Source: Amycolatopsis pithecellobii (GTDB taxonomy: Bacteria; Actinomycetota; Actinomycetes; Mycobacteriales; Pseudonocardiaceae). Taken from it: a stretch of DNA of 64,000 bases. Shown here in pieces: positions 6,565 to 14,922 of this stretch. Each line of letters begins with the position of its first letter. The stretch's first letter is position 1. The stretch covers positions 1 through 64,000 of the forward strand of contig NZ_WMBA01000045.1 of the NCBI RefSeq assembly GCF_009707865.1, written 5' to 3'. The position numbers were made by a program, and so were the translations under genes. The notes beneath the pieces were generated by a model that saw only the letters and a program-made list of their open reading frames with translations, was not told the origin of the DNA and ran no database searches.

Positions 6565-8554
6565 CCCGTTCGCCGACCTTGACGGCTATGTCGCCCTCCC
6601 CCGTGCCGCCGGTCTCGCCCTGTCACCCGACGGGCGACGCCTCGTCATCGGTGTGTCCACTCTGGATGCCAAGAAGACCAAGTGGGTGCCCGGGTTGTGG
6701 GAGGTCGATCCCGCGGGCGAGCGCCCGGCCCGGCGGCTGACCCGGAGCACGCAGGGCGAGTCGGGGCCCGTCTTCACCCCCGACGGCGATCTGCTGTTCA
6801 CCTCGTCCCGTCCGGAGCCGGGCGACGACGACGGCAAGGACCAGCCGGCGCTGTGGCGGCTGCCCGCCGGCGGCGGTGACCCGGAGGTGATCGCGTCACC
6901 ACCCGGTGGCGTGCGGGGCGTGGTGGTCGCACGCGAGGCAGGCGTCGTCGTGGCCGGTTCCACAATGCTGCCCTCGGCCACGGATGCCTTACGGGACAAG
7001 GAACTGCGTGCCCGCCGCAAGGACGAGGCGGTCACCGCGATCCTGCACGAGGAGTATCCGATCCGCTACTGGGATCACGATCTCGGGCCGGACCGGCCAC
7101 GGCTGCTGGCGGGTCCGCCCGGCGAGGAACTACGCGATATCACCGGGCATGCCGGCCGGGCACTCGACGGGGAGTCCACTTGGGACGTTTCACCGGACGG
7201 GCGCACGGTCGTCGCGGTGTGGACGGTGGCGGAACCGGGTGGCTCCCAGCGGGACACCCTGGTGGCGATCGACGTCGAGACCGGCGGGCGCCGCGTGCTC
7301 GCGGACGAGGCGGACCACGAGTACGCCGGCCCCCGGTTTTCCCCTGACGGCAGCCGCATCGCGGTCGTCGTGACTGAACGCCCGACAGCCGCGAAGGTCG
7401 GGGACAGCTGGCTCGCGGTGCTCCCGGCCGACGGCGGTGAACCGCGTGCGCTGACCCGGTCCTGGGATCGTTGGCCGCACGGTCCCGAGTGGACACCGGA
7501 CGGCCGCGCAGTGGTCGTCAGCGCGGACGATCTCGGTCACTCTCCACTGTGGAGGGTGGACCCGAGTACCGGCGAGGTGACCAAGCTGACCGGGTCCGGC
7601 ACGTTCGGCGACATCCGGATTTCCCCTGATGGACAATGGATCTACACGATCAGGTCCTTTGTGGACAGCCTGCCCGCACCGTACCGCGTCGCGATCGACG
7701 GCAGTGTGGTGGAAGCGCTTCCCGGCCCGGTGCCGGCCGTCGAGCTGCCGGGACACGTCGAAGAAGTCACCACCACCGCGACCGACGGGGCGCCGCTGCG
7801 CGCCTGGCTCGCGCTGCCCCATGACGCGAGCCCCGAAGCTGCGGCGCCGCTGCTGCTGTGGATTCACGGTGGCCCACTGGGTTCGTGGAACGCCTGGCAG
7901 TGGCGGTGGAACCCGTGGCTCGCCGTCGCACAGGGGTATGCGGTCCTGCTGCCGGATCCGGCGATCTCCACCGGGTACGGGCTGGAGTTCATCCAGCGCG
8001 GCTGGGGCGAATGGGGCGCCGCGCCGTACACGGACCTGATGTCGATCACCGACGCCGCCGTCGAACGGCCCGATGTCGACGAGACCCGCACGGCGGCGAT
8101 GGGCGGCTCGTTCGGCGGGTACATGGCCAACTGGCTGGCCGGGCACACCGATCGATTCGCCGCGATCGTCACACATGCCTCGCTGTGGGCGCTGGACCAG
8201 ATGTTCCCGACCACCGACGCCGCCTACTACTGGCCCCGCGAGCTCAGCCCCGAGGCCACGGACCGGCATTCACCGCACCGCTGGGCCGGGAAGATCACCA
8301 CCCCGATGCTCGTCATCCACGGCGACAAGGACTATCGCGTGCCGGTCGGCGAAGCCCTGCGGTTGTGGTGGGATCTGTTGTCCCGCACGGCCGCGGACGA
8401 CGGGACCAGCCCGCACAAGTTCCTCTACTTCCCGGACGAGAACCACTGGGTGCTGACGCCCAACCACGCGAAGCTCTGGTACGCCACCGTGTTCGCTTTC
8501 CTGGCCCATCACGTGCACGGCGAGCCGTGGCGGCGGCCGGAGCTTCTCGGATAG
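6551..8554 (+). CDS. S9-family serine peptidase (prolyl oligopeptidase/acylaminoacyl-peptidase type)
   Basis: A 667-residue cytoplasmic peptidase with no signal peptide. An N-terminal seven-bladed propeller (about 1-400) shows repeated LSPDG, FTPDG, VSPDG, FSPDG and WTPDG blades. The C-terminal alpha/beta hydrolase carries the triad S520 (GGSFGGYM), D594 (HGDKDYRVP) and H632 (ENHW). IHGGPLGSW forms the oxyanion region. It trims or deacylates oligopeptides. The GTG start at 6551 overlaps the TetR 3' end, so co-transcription is likely. Confidence 0.93.
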   Translation: MTNADPFADLDGYVALPRAAGLALSPDGRRLVIGVSTLDAKKTKWVPGLWEVDPAGERPARRLTRSTQGESGPVFTPDGDLLFTSSRPEPGDDDGKDQPALWRLPAGGGDPEVIASPPGGVRGVVVAREAGVVVAGSTMLPSATDALRDKELRARRKDEAVTAILHEEYPIRYWDHDLGPDRPRLLAGPPGEELRDITGHAGRALDGESTWDVSPDGRTVVAVWTVAEPGGSQRDTLVAIDVETGGRRVLADEADHEYAGPRFSPDGSRIAVVVTERPTAAKVGDSWLAVLPADGGEPRALTRSWDRWPHGPEWTPDGRAVVVSADDLGHSPLWRVDPSTGEVTKLTGSGTFGDIRISPDGQWIYTIRSFVDSLPAPYRVAIDGSVVEALPGPVPAVELPGHVEEVTTTATDGAPLRAWLALPHDASPEAAAPLLLWIHGGPLGSWNAWQWRWNPWLAVAQGYAVLLPDPAISTGYGLEFIQRGWGEWGAAPYTDLMSITDAAVERPDVDETRTAAMGGSFGGYMANWLAGHTDRFAAIVTHASLWALDQMFPTTDAAYYWPRELSPEATDRHSPHRWAGKITTPMLVIHGDKDYRVPVGEALRLWWDLLSRTAADDGTSPHKFLYFPDENHWVLTPNHAKLWYATVFAFLAHHVHGEPWRRPELLG

Positions 8555-8616
8555 TGAGAACACCTCCTGGCTGGGGCAGAATCTGCGACAAGATCTCCGG
8601 ACCCGGGAGGACCGCC

Positions 8617-9633
8617 GTGCCATTGCCCTCGCAACCGTTGCGAAAGCTGGGCTTCCTGACCATCGGGCTGTTCGACGAGAACGATCCGCGCCGGGGTCAC
8701 GAGTCCACATTGGAGATCATCCAGCTCGGTGAGCAGCTCGGTTTCGACACCGCCTGGGTCCGCCACCGGCACCTGCAGTACGGCATCTCCTCGCCGGTCG
8801 CCGTGCTCGCCGCCGCCTCGCAGCGCACGACCCGGATCGAGCTCGGCACGGCGGTCATCCCGCTGGGCTGGGAAAATCCGCTGCGCCTTGCCGAGGATCT
8901 CGCCACCGTCGACATCCTCTCGGGCGGGCGGCTCAACCCGGGCCTGAGCGTGGGTCCGCCGATGCACTACGACGATGTCAAGCAGGCGCTGTATCCGCAC
9001 ACCGCCGACCTCGAGGATTTCAGCTATGACCGGGTCCGGCGTCTCCTCGACGCCATCGGCGGCAAGCCGGTCACCGACTTCCGTGGTACCGAAGGGTTCG
9101 AGGAGTTCTCCCACCGCGTCCAGCCGCACTCCCCCGGCCTGATCCGGCGCCTGTGGTACGGCGGCGGGAGCCTGCGGTCGGCGCGCTGGGCCGGTGAGCA
9201 CGGGATGAACTTCCTGTCCAGCAGCGTGGTCCGCGCCGAGGAGTCGGAGGATTTCGCCGAGATCCAGCGTTCGCACATCCGGACCTTCCGCGCGCACCAC
9301 CCCGACGGCGGCGCCGCCCGCGTGTCACATGGGCTGGTCGTCATCCCCACCGACTCCGCGATCCCGCAGCAGCGCGCGAAGTATGAGGCGTACGTGGAAA
9401 AACGCACCCCGCGGACCGCGAGCCCGCAGGGTCCGGCGCGCATGTTGTTCGCGCGCGACATCCTCGGCACGTCCGCCGAAATCGTCGAGCAGCTGTATGC
9501 GCACGCAGGGTTCCGCGAGATCGACGAGGTCGCGTTCGCGCTGCCGTTCAGCTTCGAGCACGCCGACTACGTGCAGATTCTCACCGACATGGCCACGAAA
9601 CTGGGTCCGGCGCTCGGCTGGCGACCGCGCTAG
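8617..9633 (+). CDS. LLM-class flavin-dependent oxidoreductase
   Basis: A 338-residue bacterial-luciferase-like TIM-barrel enzyme using FMN or F420. Characteristic are GFLTIGLFDE at the start, TAWVRHRHLQYGISSPVAVLAA, then RIELGTAVIPLGWENPLRLAEDLATVD and SGGRLNPGLSVG. The GTG at 8617 follows GGGAGGA by six bases. The substrate is not predictable. It converges with the next gene, and the two coding sequences share four bases (9630-9633), leaving no room for a dedicated terminator. Confidence 0.88.
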   Translation: MPLPSQPLRKLGFLTIGLFDENDPRRGHESTLEIIQLGEQLGFDTAWVRHRHLQYGISSPVAVLAAASQRTTRIELGTAVIPLGWENPLRLAEDLATVDILSGGRLNPGLSVGPPMHYDDVKQALYPHTADLEDFSYDRVRRLLDAIGGKPVTDFRGTEGFEEFSHRVQPHSPGLIRRLWYGGGSLRSARWAGEHGMNFLSSSVVRAEESEDFAEIQRSHIRTFRAHHPDGGAARVSHGLVVIPTDSAIPQQRAKYEAYVEKRTPRTASPQGPARMLFARDILGTSAEIVEQLYAHAGFREIDEVAFALPFSFEHADYVQILTDMATKLGPALGWRPR

Positions 9634-10244
9634 CGCTTGATCAGTGCGATGACCGAACCGATGAGCGTGACCGCGCCGGCGCCGAGGAAGAAGTAGTAGC
9701 CGGGCCCGGTGCTGTCCGGGTTCGGGATGCCTGCCGCCAGCCAGAAGATCATGCCGGCGATCATGGCGAGGGAGACCACCAGCAGCAGCGCGCCGAGGAC
9801 CCGCTTGCCGCCACGCATCGGGACGAACAGGACCGCGCCGCCCAGCAGCGACACACCGCCGCCGACCAGCACGAGATACACCCCGATCATGATCATCGTG
9901 CCGGCGGAGCTGCCCGCAGTGTCGGCCACTCCGGCGAGATCGGCGACGTCCTTGCCGGTCACCACCTGGTCACGGAAGCTGAACCACTCGAGGAAGAACT
10001 GCAGCAAACCGGCGAGCCCGCCCAGGATGAGCACGATCGCCGCCGGAATGTTGCTGGTGGGCGGCGCGAGATCCCACGGGGCACGCGGCCCGTACCCGTA
10101 CTGCGGCGCGGGATACCCGTACTGCCCGGGCGCACCGTATCCGTACGGCCCGGGTTGCGGCGGACCGCCATAGGGACCGGGTTGCTGCGGCTGGCCACCG
10201 TACTGACCCTCGCCATACTGCGGCTGCTGCCCCGGATAGCTCAT
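9630..10244 (-). CDS. Membrane protein with Gln/Tyr/Gly/Pro-rich N-terminal tail
   Basis: The 204-residue protein begins with about 55 low-complexity residues of repeated YGxPxQPG type, a cytoplasmic tail common in actinomycete membrane proteins. Four hydrophobic segments follow at about 68-88, 120-140, 145-165 and 180-200. No enzymatic motif is seen and no function is assigned. It is divergent from the kinase-like gene at 10370. Confidence 0.8.
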   Translation of the reverse strand: MSYPGQQPQYGEGQYGGQPQQPGPYGGPPQPGPYGYGAPGQYGYPAPQYGYGPRAPWDLAPPTSNIPAAIVLILGGLAGLLQFFLEWFSFRDQVVTGKDVADLAGVADTAGSSAGTMIMIGVYLVLVGGGVSLLGGAVLFVPMRGGKRVLGALLLVVSLAMIAGMIFWLAAGIPNPDSTGPGYYFFLGAGAVTLIGSVIALIKR

Positions 10245-10369
10245 CTTCCCCCCTCGGCGACCAAGTCCGTCGGCCGATGGTACTGCGCACGACGTGCCCC
10301 CGTCAGCAGCAGCCCGCGGAGTCCGAAGTGGACAGCCAGGTTTGGGCCGGTGCCGGTGAGGGTAGCCGG

Positions 10370-10753
10370 ATGCTTGCCATGAGCGACCAGTTCGAGCTAG
10401 ACCTGACGCCCGGCCAGCTGCCCCCGCTGGTCGCGGTGAGGCAGTGGGCGGCGCGGGTGCTGCCGGTGAGCGAGCCGGACCTGATCACCGACGTGCAGCT
10501 GGTCGCCACCGAGCTGGTGACGAACGCGTTCGACCATGCCGGCGGCGCGGTGCGCGTGCGGCTCGGCTACGAGCCAGGGCGCATGGTGGTCGAGGTGGAC
10601 GACCCGAGCGACGAACCGCCGCGGCGGAGTGCGGCCGGGCCCCGCGCGCTCCGGGGCCGCGGCCTGATGCTCGTCGAGGGAATCGCGACGGCGTGGGGTA
10701 CCCGGACCCGGCCTGGTGGCGGCAAAACCGTGTGGGCGACGCTCGGCGCGTGA
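10370..10753 (+). CDS. RsbW/SpoIIAB-like ATP-binding protein (anti-sigma kinase family)
   Basis: A 127-residue GHKL-fold protein. The N-box is in DVQLVATELVTNAFDHAG, the G1-like box in VVEVDDPS, and the G2 glycine-rich box in LRGRGLMLVEGIA. Actinomycetes encode dozens of such orphan HATPase_c proteins. Some are sigma-B-type anti-sigma kinases that phosphorylate STAS antagonists, but no STAS or sigma gene is adjacent, so the partner is unknown. The ATG at 10370 has a GGTGAGGG Shine-Dalgarno; a second ATG at 10379 is possible. Confidence 0.82.
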   Translation: MLAMSDQFELDLTPGQLPPLVAVRQWAARVLPVSEPDLITDVQLVATELVTNAFDHAGGAVRVRLGYEPGRMVVEVDDPSDEPPRRSAAGPRALRGRGLMLVEGIATAWGTRTRPGGGKTVWATLGA

Positions 10754-10754
10754 G

Positions 10755-11525
10755 TCACGGCTCGACCTCGTTGAGCCCGAGTTGCACGGCGCGGCGGATC
10801 TGCAGGCGATTCTCACGCACCACACTGGTGAAGAAGTCGTCGATCCGCGGGTCCAGCAACACTTCCAGGAGCACCCGGAACGACGTGTCCACGACCGCGC
10901 GCACGACTTCGCCGTGGAATGGCATATGCCGTAGCCGCCGCAGTTGCGGGTCCTCGGACACCTTCTCCGTGATGATGGCGCGCAGCTCTTCGCGATGCGC
11001 ATCGAGCGAGCGCGCGAGGTTCTCCGGGTAGTTTCCGGTTTCCAGTACCTTGACCACTTCGTCGAGCACCGCGATGGTGACCGGTTTCTTGACCGCGCGG
11101 ACGATCGGATCGGACAGCTTGTCCACGAACCGGTAGGTGAACTGCTCCCCCAGCGCACGATCCGCCGCCCGCCCGATGCGCACCAGGATCAGCACCACGA
11201 CGATGAAGCGGTGCCCCATCAGCCCGGGATACGCGATGGGAATCATGGCGAACAGCTCGTACCAGTTGCGGGCGAGGAAATGCCGGCCCCACCGGCGTTT
11301 GCGCCAGCGCAGGAGGAACTCGCCGAGGAACACCAGGCACACCGTGCAGTCGGCGTAGAAGATCCACAGTCCCGCGTCCCGGGAAGGCGGGCTGAGCAGC
11401 AGATATCCGGGCAGGCCGACGGAGATCACCGCGAGCGCGAGCATGATCCAGTCGTCCGCTCGGACATTGCCGGGCAGGATCCCGCTGTTGAGCTCCGGTT
11501 CTTCGCGCGTCATGCGCCCGATCAT
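10755..11525 (-). CDS. Voltage-sensor-like ion-channel family membrane protein
   Basis: About 256 residues. Four hydrophobic segments at about 27-47, 54-75, 88-103 and 107-125 resemble S1-S4 of ion-transport proteins. They include an acidic YADC in S2 and an Arg-containing last helix (LILVRIGRAADRAL). No selectivity-filter motif (TxGYGD) follows. Instead a roughly 130-residue soluble helical domain rich in charged residues ends the protein. It may be a voltage-sensor-only protein or a channel relative. The start could be 11525, 11513 or 11564; none has a strong Shine-Dalgarno. Confidence 0.7.
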   Translation of the reverse strand: MIGRMTREEPELNSGILPGNVRADDWIMLALAVISVGLPGYLLLSPPSRDAGLWIFYADCTVCLVFLGEFLLRWRKRRWGRHFLARNWYELFAMIPIAYPGLMGHRFIVVVLILVRIGRAADRALGEQFTYRFVDKLSDPIVRAVKKPVTIAVLDEVVKVLETGNYPENLARSLDAHREELRAIITEKVSEDPQLRRLRHMPFHGEVVRAVVDTSFRVLLEVLLDPRIDDFFTSVVRENRLQIRRAVQLGLNEVEP

Positions 11526-11573
11526 GACATGCCGCCCACGACTGTCCGAAATGGACGCTGTCAAACGCTTGCG

Positions 11574-12797
11574 TCACCGGCGCGACCGGAGCGCCTCCAC
11601 TCCGGCGGCGATCACCGCGAGGCCGGTCAGCACGCTCGCGTACACGATCGCCGTGGCGCGCAGCCCGAGCGCGGTGGCGGCGAACCCGGCGACCACCGCG
11701 GGCACGCTGAACGCAAGGTATGACACCACATATCCCACGGCGAACAGCTCGCCCCGCTCGGCGGGGGCCGAGATCCGTGCCAGCGTCCCGAAAATCGCGA
11801 GCGCCGCCGCGCCGAACCCGAGTCCGGCGACGATCGTGCCGACGGCACCGAGCACCACCGCGCCGCTGAACATCCCGCCCAGCGTGATCGCGAGCCCGGC
11901 ACTCAGCAGCAATGTCGCGATCCGCAGCACCTGGCGGGCCGGGCGGTTACGCAGCGCGAACGTGGCCGCCGCACCCGTGCCGCACAACAGGGTCACCACG
12001 AGTCCGCCGACGAAATGGTTCGCCAGGCCGAAAATCCCGGCCGCGACCGACGGCCCGAGCGAGAGGTAGAACCCGCCGAGGGACCAGCCCGCCATGATGA
12101 TCGGCAGGAGCGCGAAGAACTCGGGGCGCAGGCGCTGCGGAAGCCCGAGCCGCGGCAGGAGCGAGCGTGCACCACCGGGCCGGCGCGCGGACGTTTCCGG
12201 CATCACCGCCACGATCAAGCCGGCCAGCACCATGGCCGCCAGCAGCACGCCGAACACCAGATGAGTCGGTGCCGGCGCGAACTGCACGAGCGCGCCGCAG
12301 CCCAGCGCGCCCAGCGCGAGCCCGACGGTCGGCGCGATGCCGTTGACGACGCCGGCGCGGCCGGGCGCATGCGGCGGGTTGAGATCGACGAGCAGTGCCG
12401 ACAACGTCGTGATCGCGGCGCCGGTCGCGACACCCTGCACGATCCGCGCGGCGAACAACACCGACACGTCCCCGGCGACGAGGAACAGCACGAGAGAAAG
12501 CGCTTCCAGCGCCACCGCGGCGCCGAGCACCGGCCGCCGTCCGAGGTGATCCGACAGCGCGCCCAGGACGAGCAGTGACGAGATGAGCCCGAGCACGTAC
12601 ACCGCGAAGACGGCGGTGAGTGTCGTGGCGGAGAAATGCCAGTTCTGCTGGTAGACGATGTAGAGCGGGGACGGCGCACTGGAGGCCGCCATGAACAGGA
12701 TCGCGATCGCCGCGACGGCGACGAAGGAGAAGGCGTGCGACAGCCGTCTCCCGGCTGCGGCGCCCGGCAGCGCGACCGCGACTGATGACTCGGACAA
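11574..12797 (-). CDS. MFS transporter (drug efflux type)
   Basis: 407 residues with 12 predicted transmembrane segments. The loop 2-3 signature appears as GALSDHLGRRPVLG at about 79-92. The family is drug:H+ antiporter-like (YbhF/arabinose-efflux permease group). The TTG start at 12797 is supported by GAGGAG six bases upstream. A TetR gene is divergent, and two operator copies lie in the 80-bp gap, so this pump is probably induced by the TetR ligand. Confidence 0.88.
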   Translation of the reverse strand: MSESSVAVALPGAAAGRRLSHAFSFVAVAAIAILFMAASSAPSPLYIVYQQNWHFSATTLTAVFAVYVLGLISSLLVLGALSDHLGRRPVLGAAVALEALSLVLFLVAGDVSVLFAARIVQGVATGAAITTLSALLVDLNPPHAPGRAGVVNGIAPTVGLALGALGCGALVQFAPAPTHLVFGVLLAAMVLAGLIVAVMPETSARRPGGARSLLPRLGLPQRLRPEFFALLPIIMAGWSLGGFYLSLGPSVAAGIFGLANHFVGGLVVTLLCGTGAAATFALRNRPARQVLRIATLLLSAGLAITLGGMFSGAVVLGAVGTIVAGLGFGAAALAIFGTLARISAPAERGELFAVGYVVSYLAFSVPAVVAGFAATALGLRATAIVYASVLTGLAVIAAGVEALRSRR

Positions 12798-12810
12798 GAC
12801 CGCTCCTCTA

Positions 12811-12864
12811 AAGCAATGATCGATGCTTTTGAAACCACCTTAGCGCAAAAGCAACGATCGGTGC
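12811..12864. promoter_or_regulatory. Two copies of a TetR operator between efflux pump and regulator
   Basis: AAGCAATGATCGATGC (12811-12826) and AAGCAACGATCGGTGC (12849-12864) differ at two positions and are 38 bp apart. Each is an imperfect palindrome GCANYGATCGNTGC centred on CGATCG or TGATCG. The second copy ends 13 bp before the TetR ATG; the first ends the pump's short leader. Confidence 0.75.
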
Positions 12865-12877
12865 GATAATGGTCGTT

Positions 12878-13438
12878 ATGTCCGTCACCACCAGGCCAGG
12901 CGGCCGGTCCGCGCGGGTGCGCGCGGCCGTGCACCGGGCCGTCCAGGAGCTGCTCGCCGAAAACCAGGTCGAGGCCGTGACCCTGCCGGTCATCGCGAAC
13001 CGCGCCGGGGTGCACCCGACCACCGTCTACCGCCGCTGGGGGTCGCTGTCCGACCTGCTCAACGAGGTCGCGACCAGCCGGTTCAGCGGTGACATCGTCG
13101 TGCCGGACACTGGCACGCTGCGCGAGGACCTGGAACGCTGGGTGGTCGACGTGAGCACCGACCTGACCGACCCGGACACCGTCGCCATCATGCGGGCGGC
13201 GCTGGGGGCAGGCCCGTCGGGCGGCTGCGCCTGCGTCGGCGACCGGCACGAGCAACTGGAAGCAATCCTCGAGCGTGAGCGGTCCCGGGGCGGCGACGTG
13301 CCCGACGTCCAGACGGCCGCGGACACGCTGCTGAGCCCGCTGTACTACCGTGTCATGTTCACCACCCAGCCCATGGATCCCGAGTGGGCGCGCGGACTGG
13401 TGCGGAACCTCCTGCAGCTCGCGGAATCCACCGTATGA
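12878..13438 (+). CDS. TetR-family repressor of the adjacent MFS pump
   Basis: 186 residues. The HTH covers about 13-58 (LPVIANRAGVHPTTVYRRWGS, then LLNEV). The C-terminal TetR_C-type domain contains CAC. ATG at 12878 is preferred to 12869 because the latter nearly touches the operator; neither has a good Shine-Dalgarno. It is divergent from the MFS gene with two operator copies between them. The stop is followed at once by a palindrome before the IclR gene. Confidence 0.88.
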   Translation: MSVTTRPGGRSARVRAAVHRAVQELLAENQVEAVTLPVIANRAGVHPTTVYRRWGSLSDLLNEVATSRFSGDIVVPDTGTLREDLERWVVDVSTDLTDPDTVAIMRAALGAGPSGGCACVGDRHEQLEAILERERSRGGDVPDVQTAADTLLSPLYYRVMFTTQPMDPEWARGLVRNLLQLAESTV

Positions 13439-13452
13439 CGGACACCTGTCCG
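13439..13452. promoter_or_regulatory. Palindrome CGGACA-CC-TGTCCG upstream of the IclR gene
   Basis: Perfect six-base arms directly after the TetR stop, 23 bp before the IclR start. The half-site TGTCCG also forms the core of the palindrome in front of the catabolic operon at 19169-19187, but in opposite orientation. Autoregulation by the IclR protein is possible. Confidence 0.45.
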
Positions 13453-13474
13453 CCTGACCCGGTAGCCTTTCCGT

Positions 13475-14275
13475 ATGCGGCGAGACGGGAACCCGGAATT
13501 CATCGAAGCCCTCGCGCGTGGGCTCGATGTCCTGCGCTGCTTTCAGGCTGCCAAACCGGCCATGACGCTCAGCGAGGTCGCGACGGCGACCGAGCTCGCT
13601 CGCCCGACCGCGCGCCGGATCCTGATCACGCTGGAGCAGCTCGGCTATGTCCGCGGTACGGACGGTGCTTTCTCATTGACGCCGCGCGTGCTCGAACTGG
13701 GCATGGCCTACATCGGCTCGGTGAACCTGTGGGAGCTGACCCGCCCGCACCTGCGTGAGCTGGTGCGGCAGACGAACGAATCGTGCTCGATCGCGCAGCT
13801 CGACGGGTCCGACGTGGTGTACGTGGCGCGTGTGGCGGTGCCGAAACTCGTCGCGCTCGCTGTCACCATCGGCACCCGTTTCCCCGCGTTGCCGACCTCG
13901 CTCGGCAAGGTGCTGCTCGCCTCGCTCACCCCCACCGAACTCGACCGCACGCTGGCCGAGCCGAGCCGGGCCGGGGTCCCGTCGCGCTGGACCCCGGAAC
14001 GCGAGGAGATCGACACGGTCCTGCGCGAGGTGCGGGCCCGGGGCTGGGCCGCCACCGATCAGCAGCTGGCACTGGGCATCCGTTCGGTCGCCGCACCGAT
14101 CCGCGACGGCGACGGCACGGTGGTCGCCGCCGTGAACGTCAACGCCCACGCCGCCGAGACGACGATGGAGACCCTCGTCGAGCACCACCTGCCGCTCCTG
14201 CTGCGCACGGCAAGCGCCATCAGCGCCGACTGGGATGCCTGGCACTCCCGCCCCCTCGAGACGATCAAAGGCTGA
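13475..14275 (+). CDS. IclR-family regulator (PcaR-like)
   Basis: 266 residues. An N-terminal winged helix covers about 8-70 (LARGLDVLRCF, LSEVATATELARPTARRILITLEQLGYV). An effector GAF-like domain follows from about 85 (LRELVRQTNESCSIAQLDGSDVVYVARV, FPALPTSLGKVLLASL). Close relatives (PcaR, PobR) control protocatechuate and beta-ketoadipate genes. The gene faces the LigAB-containing operon across repeat array B, which makes it the likely regulator of that operon. ATG at 13475 is only 23 bp after a palindrome and lacks a clear Shine-Dalgarno, so a leaderless mRNA is possible. Confidence 0.88.
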   Translation: MRRDGNPEFIEALARGLDVLRCFQAAKPAMTLSEVATATELARPTARRILITLEQLGYVRGTDGAFSLTPRVLELGMAYIGSVNLWELTRPHLRELVRQTNESCSIAQLDGSDVVYVARVAVPKLVALAVTIGTRFPALPTSLGKVLLASLTPTELDRTLAEPSRAGVPSRWTPEREEIDTVLREVRARGWAATDQQLALGIRSVAAPIRDGDGTVVAAVNVNAHAAETTMETLVEHHLPLLLRTASAISADWDAWHSRPLETIKG

Positions 14276-14294
14276 CCTCACCTCCCAAACCCCA

Positions 14295-14555
14295 GCGCGA
14301 GTTGAGCGTTCGTGACGCGCGAGTTGAGCGTTCCCAGCGTGCGAGTTGAGCGTTCCCAGTGCGCGAGTTGAGTGCACGTGACGTGCGAGTTGAGCGTTCC
14401 CGGGCGCGAGATGACTGCTCGTGACGCGCGAGTTGAGCGTTCGTTACGCGAAATGACCGCTCTCCCAGCCCGAGTTTCATCAACTCACCCCCCGGAACGC
14501 TCAACTCGCGCAACCGGAACGCTCAACTCGCGCCACCCCAAAGCTCAACTCGCGC
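14295..14555. repeat. Array B: 22-bp-period repeats, forward block then inverted block
   Basis: Core GCGCGAGTTGAGCGTT is found forward at 14295, 14317, 14339, 14361, 14383 and 14426, with degenerate units near 14404 and 14446. It is inverted (AACGCTCAACTCGCGC) at 14496, 14518 and 14540, with a decayed unit near 14476. The step is 22 bp almost throughout. It fills the gap between the IclR stop (14275) and the LigA stop (14563), which are convergent. Variable six-base spacers such as CGTGAC and CCCAGC separate cores. Confidence 0.9.
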
Positions 14556-14562
14556 ATCGCTG

Positions 14563-14922
14563 TCAGGTTGTGATGTCGGGGTAGGGCATGGTGATGTGGG
14601 CTAGGCGGCGGGCGTATTCGGTCTGGAAACCCAGCGGCTCGTAGTCGCGTTCGAACATGCCGATGAACAACGTCAGCGTCAGGAACGGGTGTGCCCCCAG
14701 CTCGAACAGTTTCGGATAGTCGTGAGTGGACAGTGCCGCGCGCTCGGTTTCGTCGAATCGCAGCCAGGTCGAACACTCGCCGTCGTGACAGTTGAGGATG
14801 CGGTTGGCCTGCTCGGCTTCCCACCAGGACACGGTGCCCGCCGGGTCGCTGCGGTAGCGCTCGACCAGCTCCGGATCGCGGTCGACGGTGAACAGGAACT
14901 TGTTGAGCAGGTACTTGCTCAT
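14563..14922 (-). CDS. LigA-like small subunit of a class III extradiol dioxygenase
   Basis: 119 residues, all-helical, matching the LigA family: SKYLLNKFLFTVDRD at the start, then ILNCHDGECSTWLRFDETERAAL and THDYPKLFELGAHPFL. In LigAB enzymes the small subunit covers the active site of LigB. The ATG at 14922 overlaps the LigB TGA (ATGA), so subunits are made in equal amounts. It is the last gene of the operon, ending 8 bp from repeat array B. Confidence 0.88.
   Translation of the reverse strand: MSKYLLNKFLFTVDRDPELVERYRSDPAGTVSWWEAEQANRILNCHDGECSTWLRFDETERAALSTHDYPKLFELGAHPFLTLTLFIGMFERDYEPLGFQTEYARRLAHITMPYPDITT

Noticed and set aside
14265..14562. Open frames running through the 22-bp repeats
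   Set aside because: The frames translate the repeat itself into periodic peptides with no start signals; they are by-products of a repeat whose period is not a multiple of three but lacks stops.
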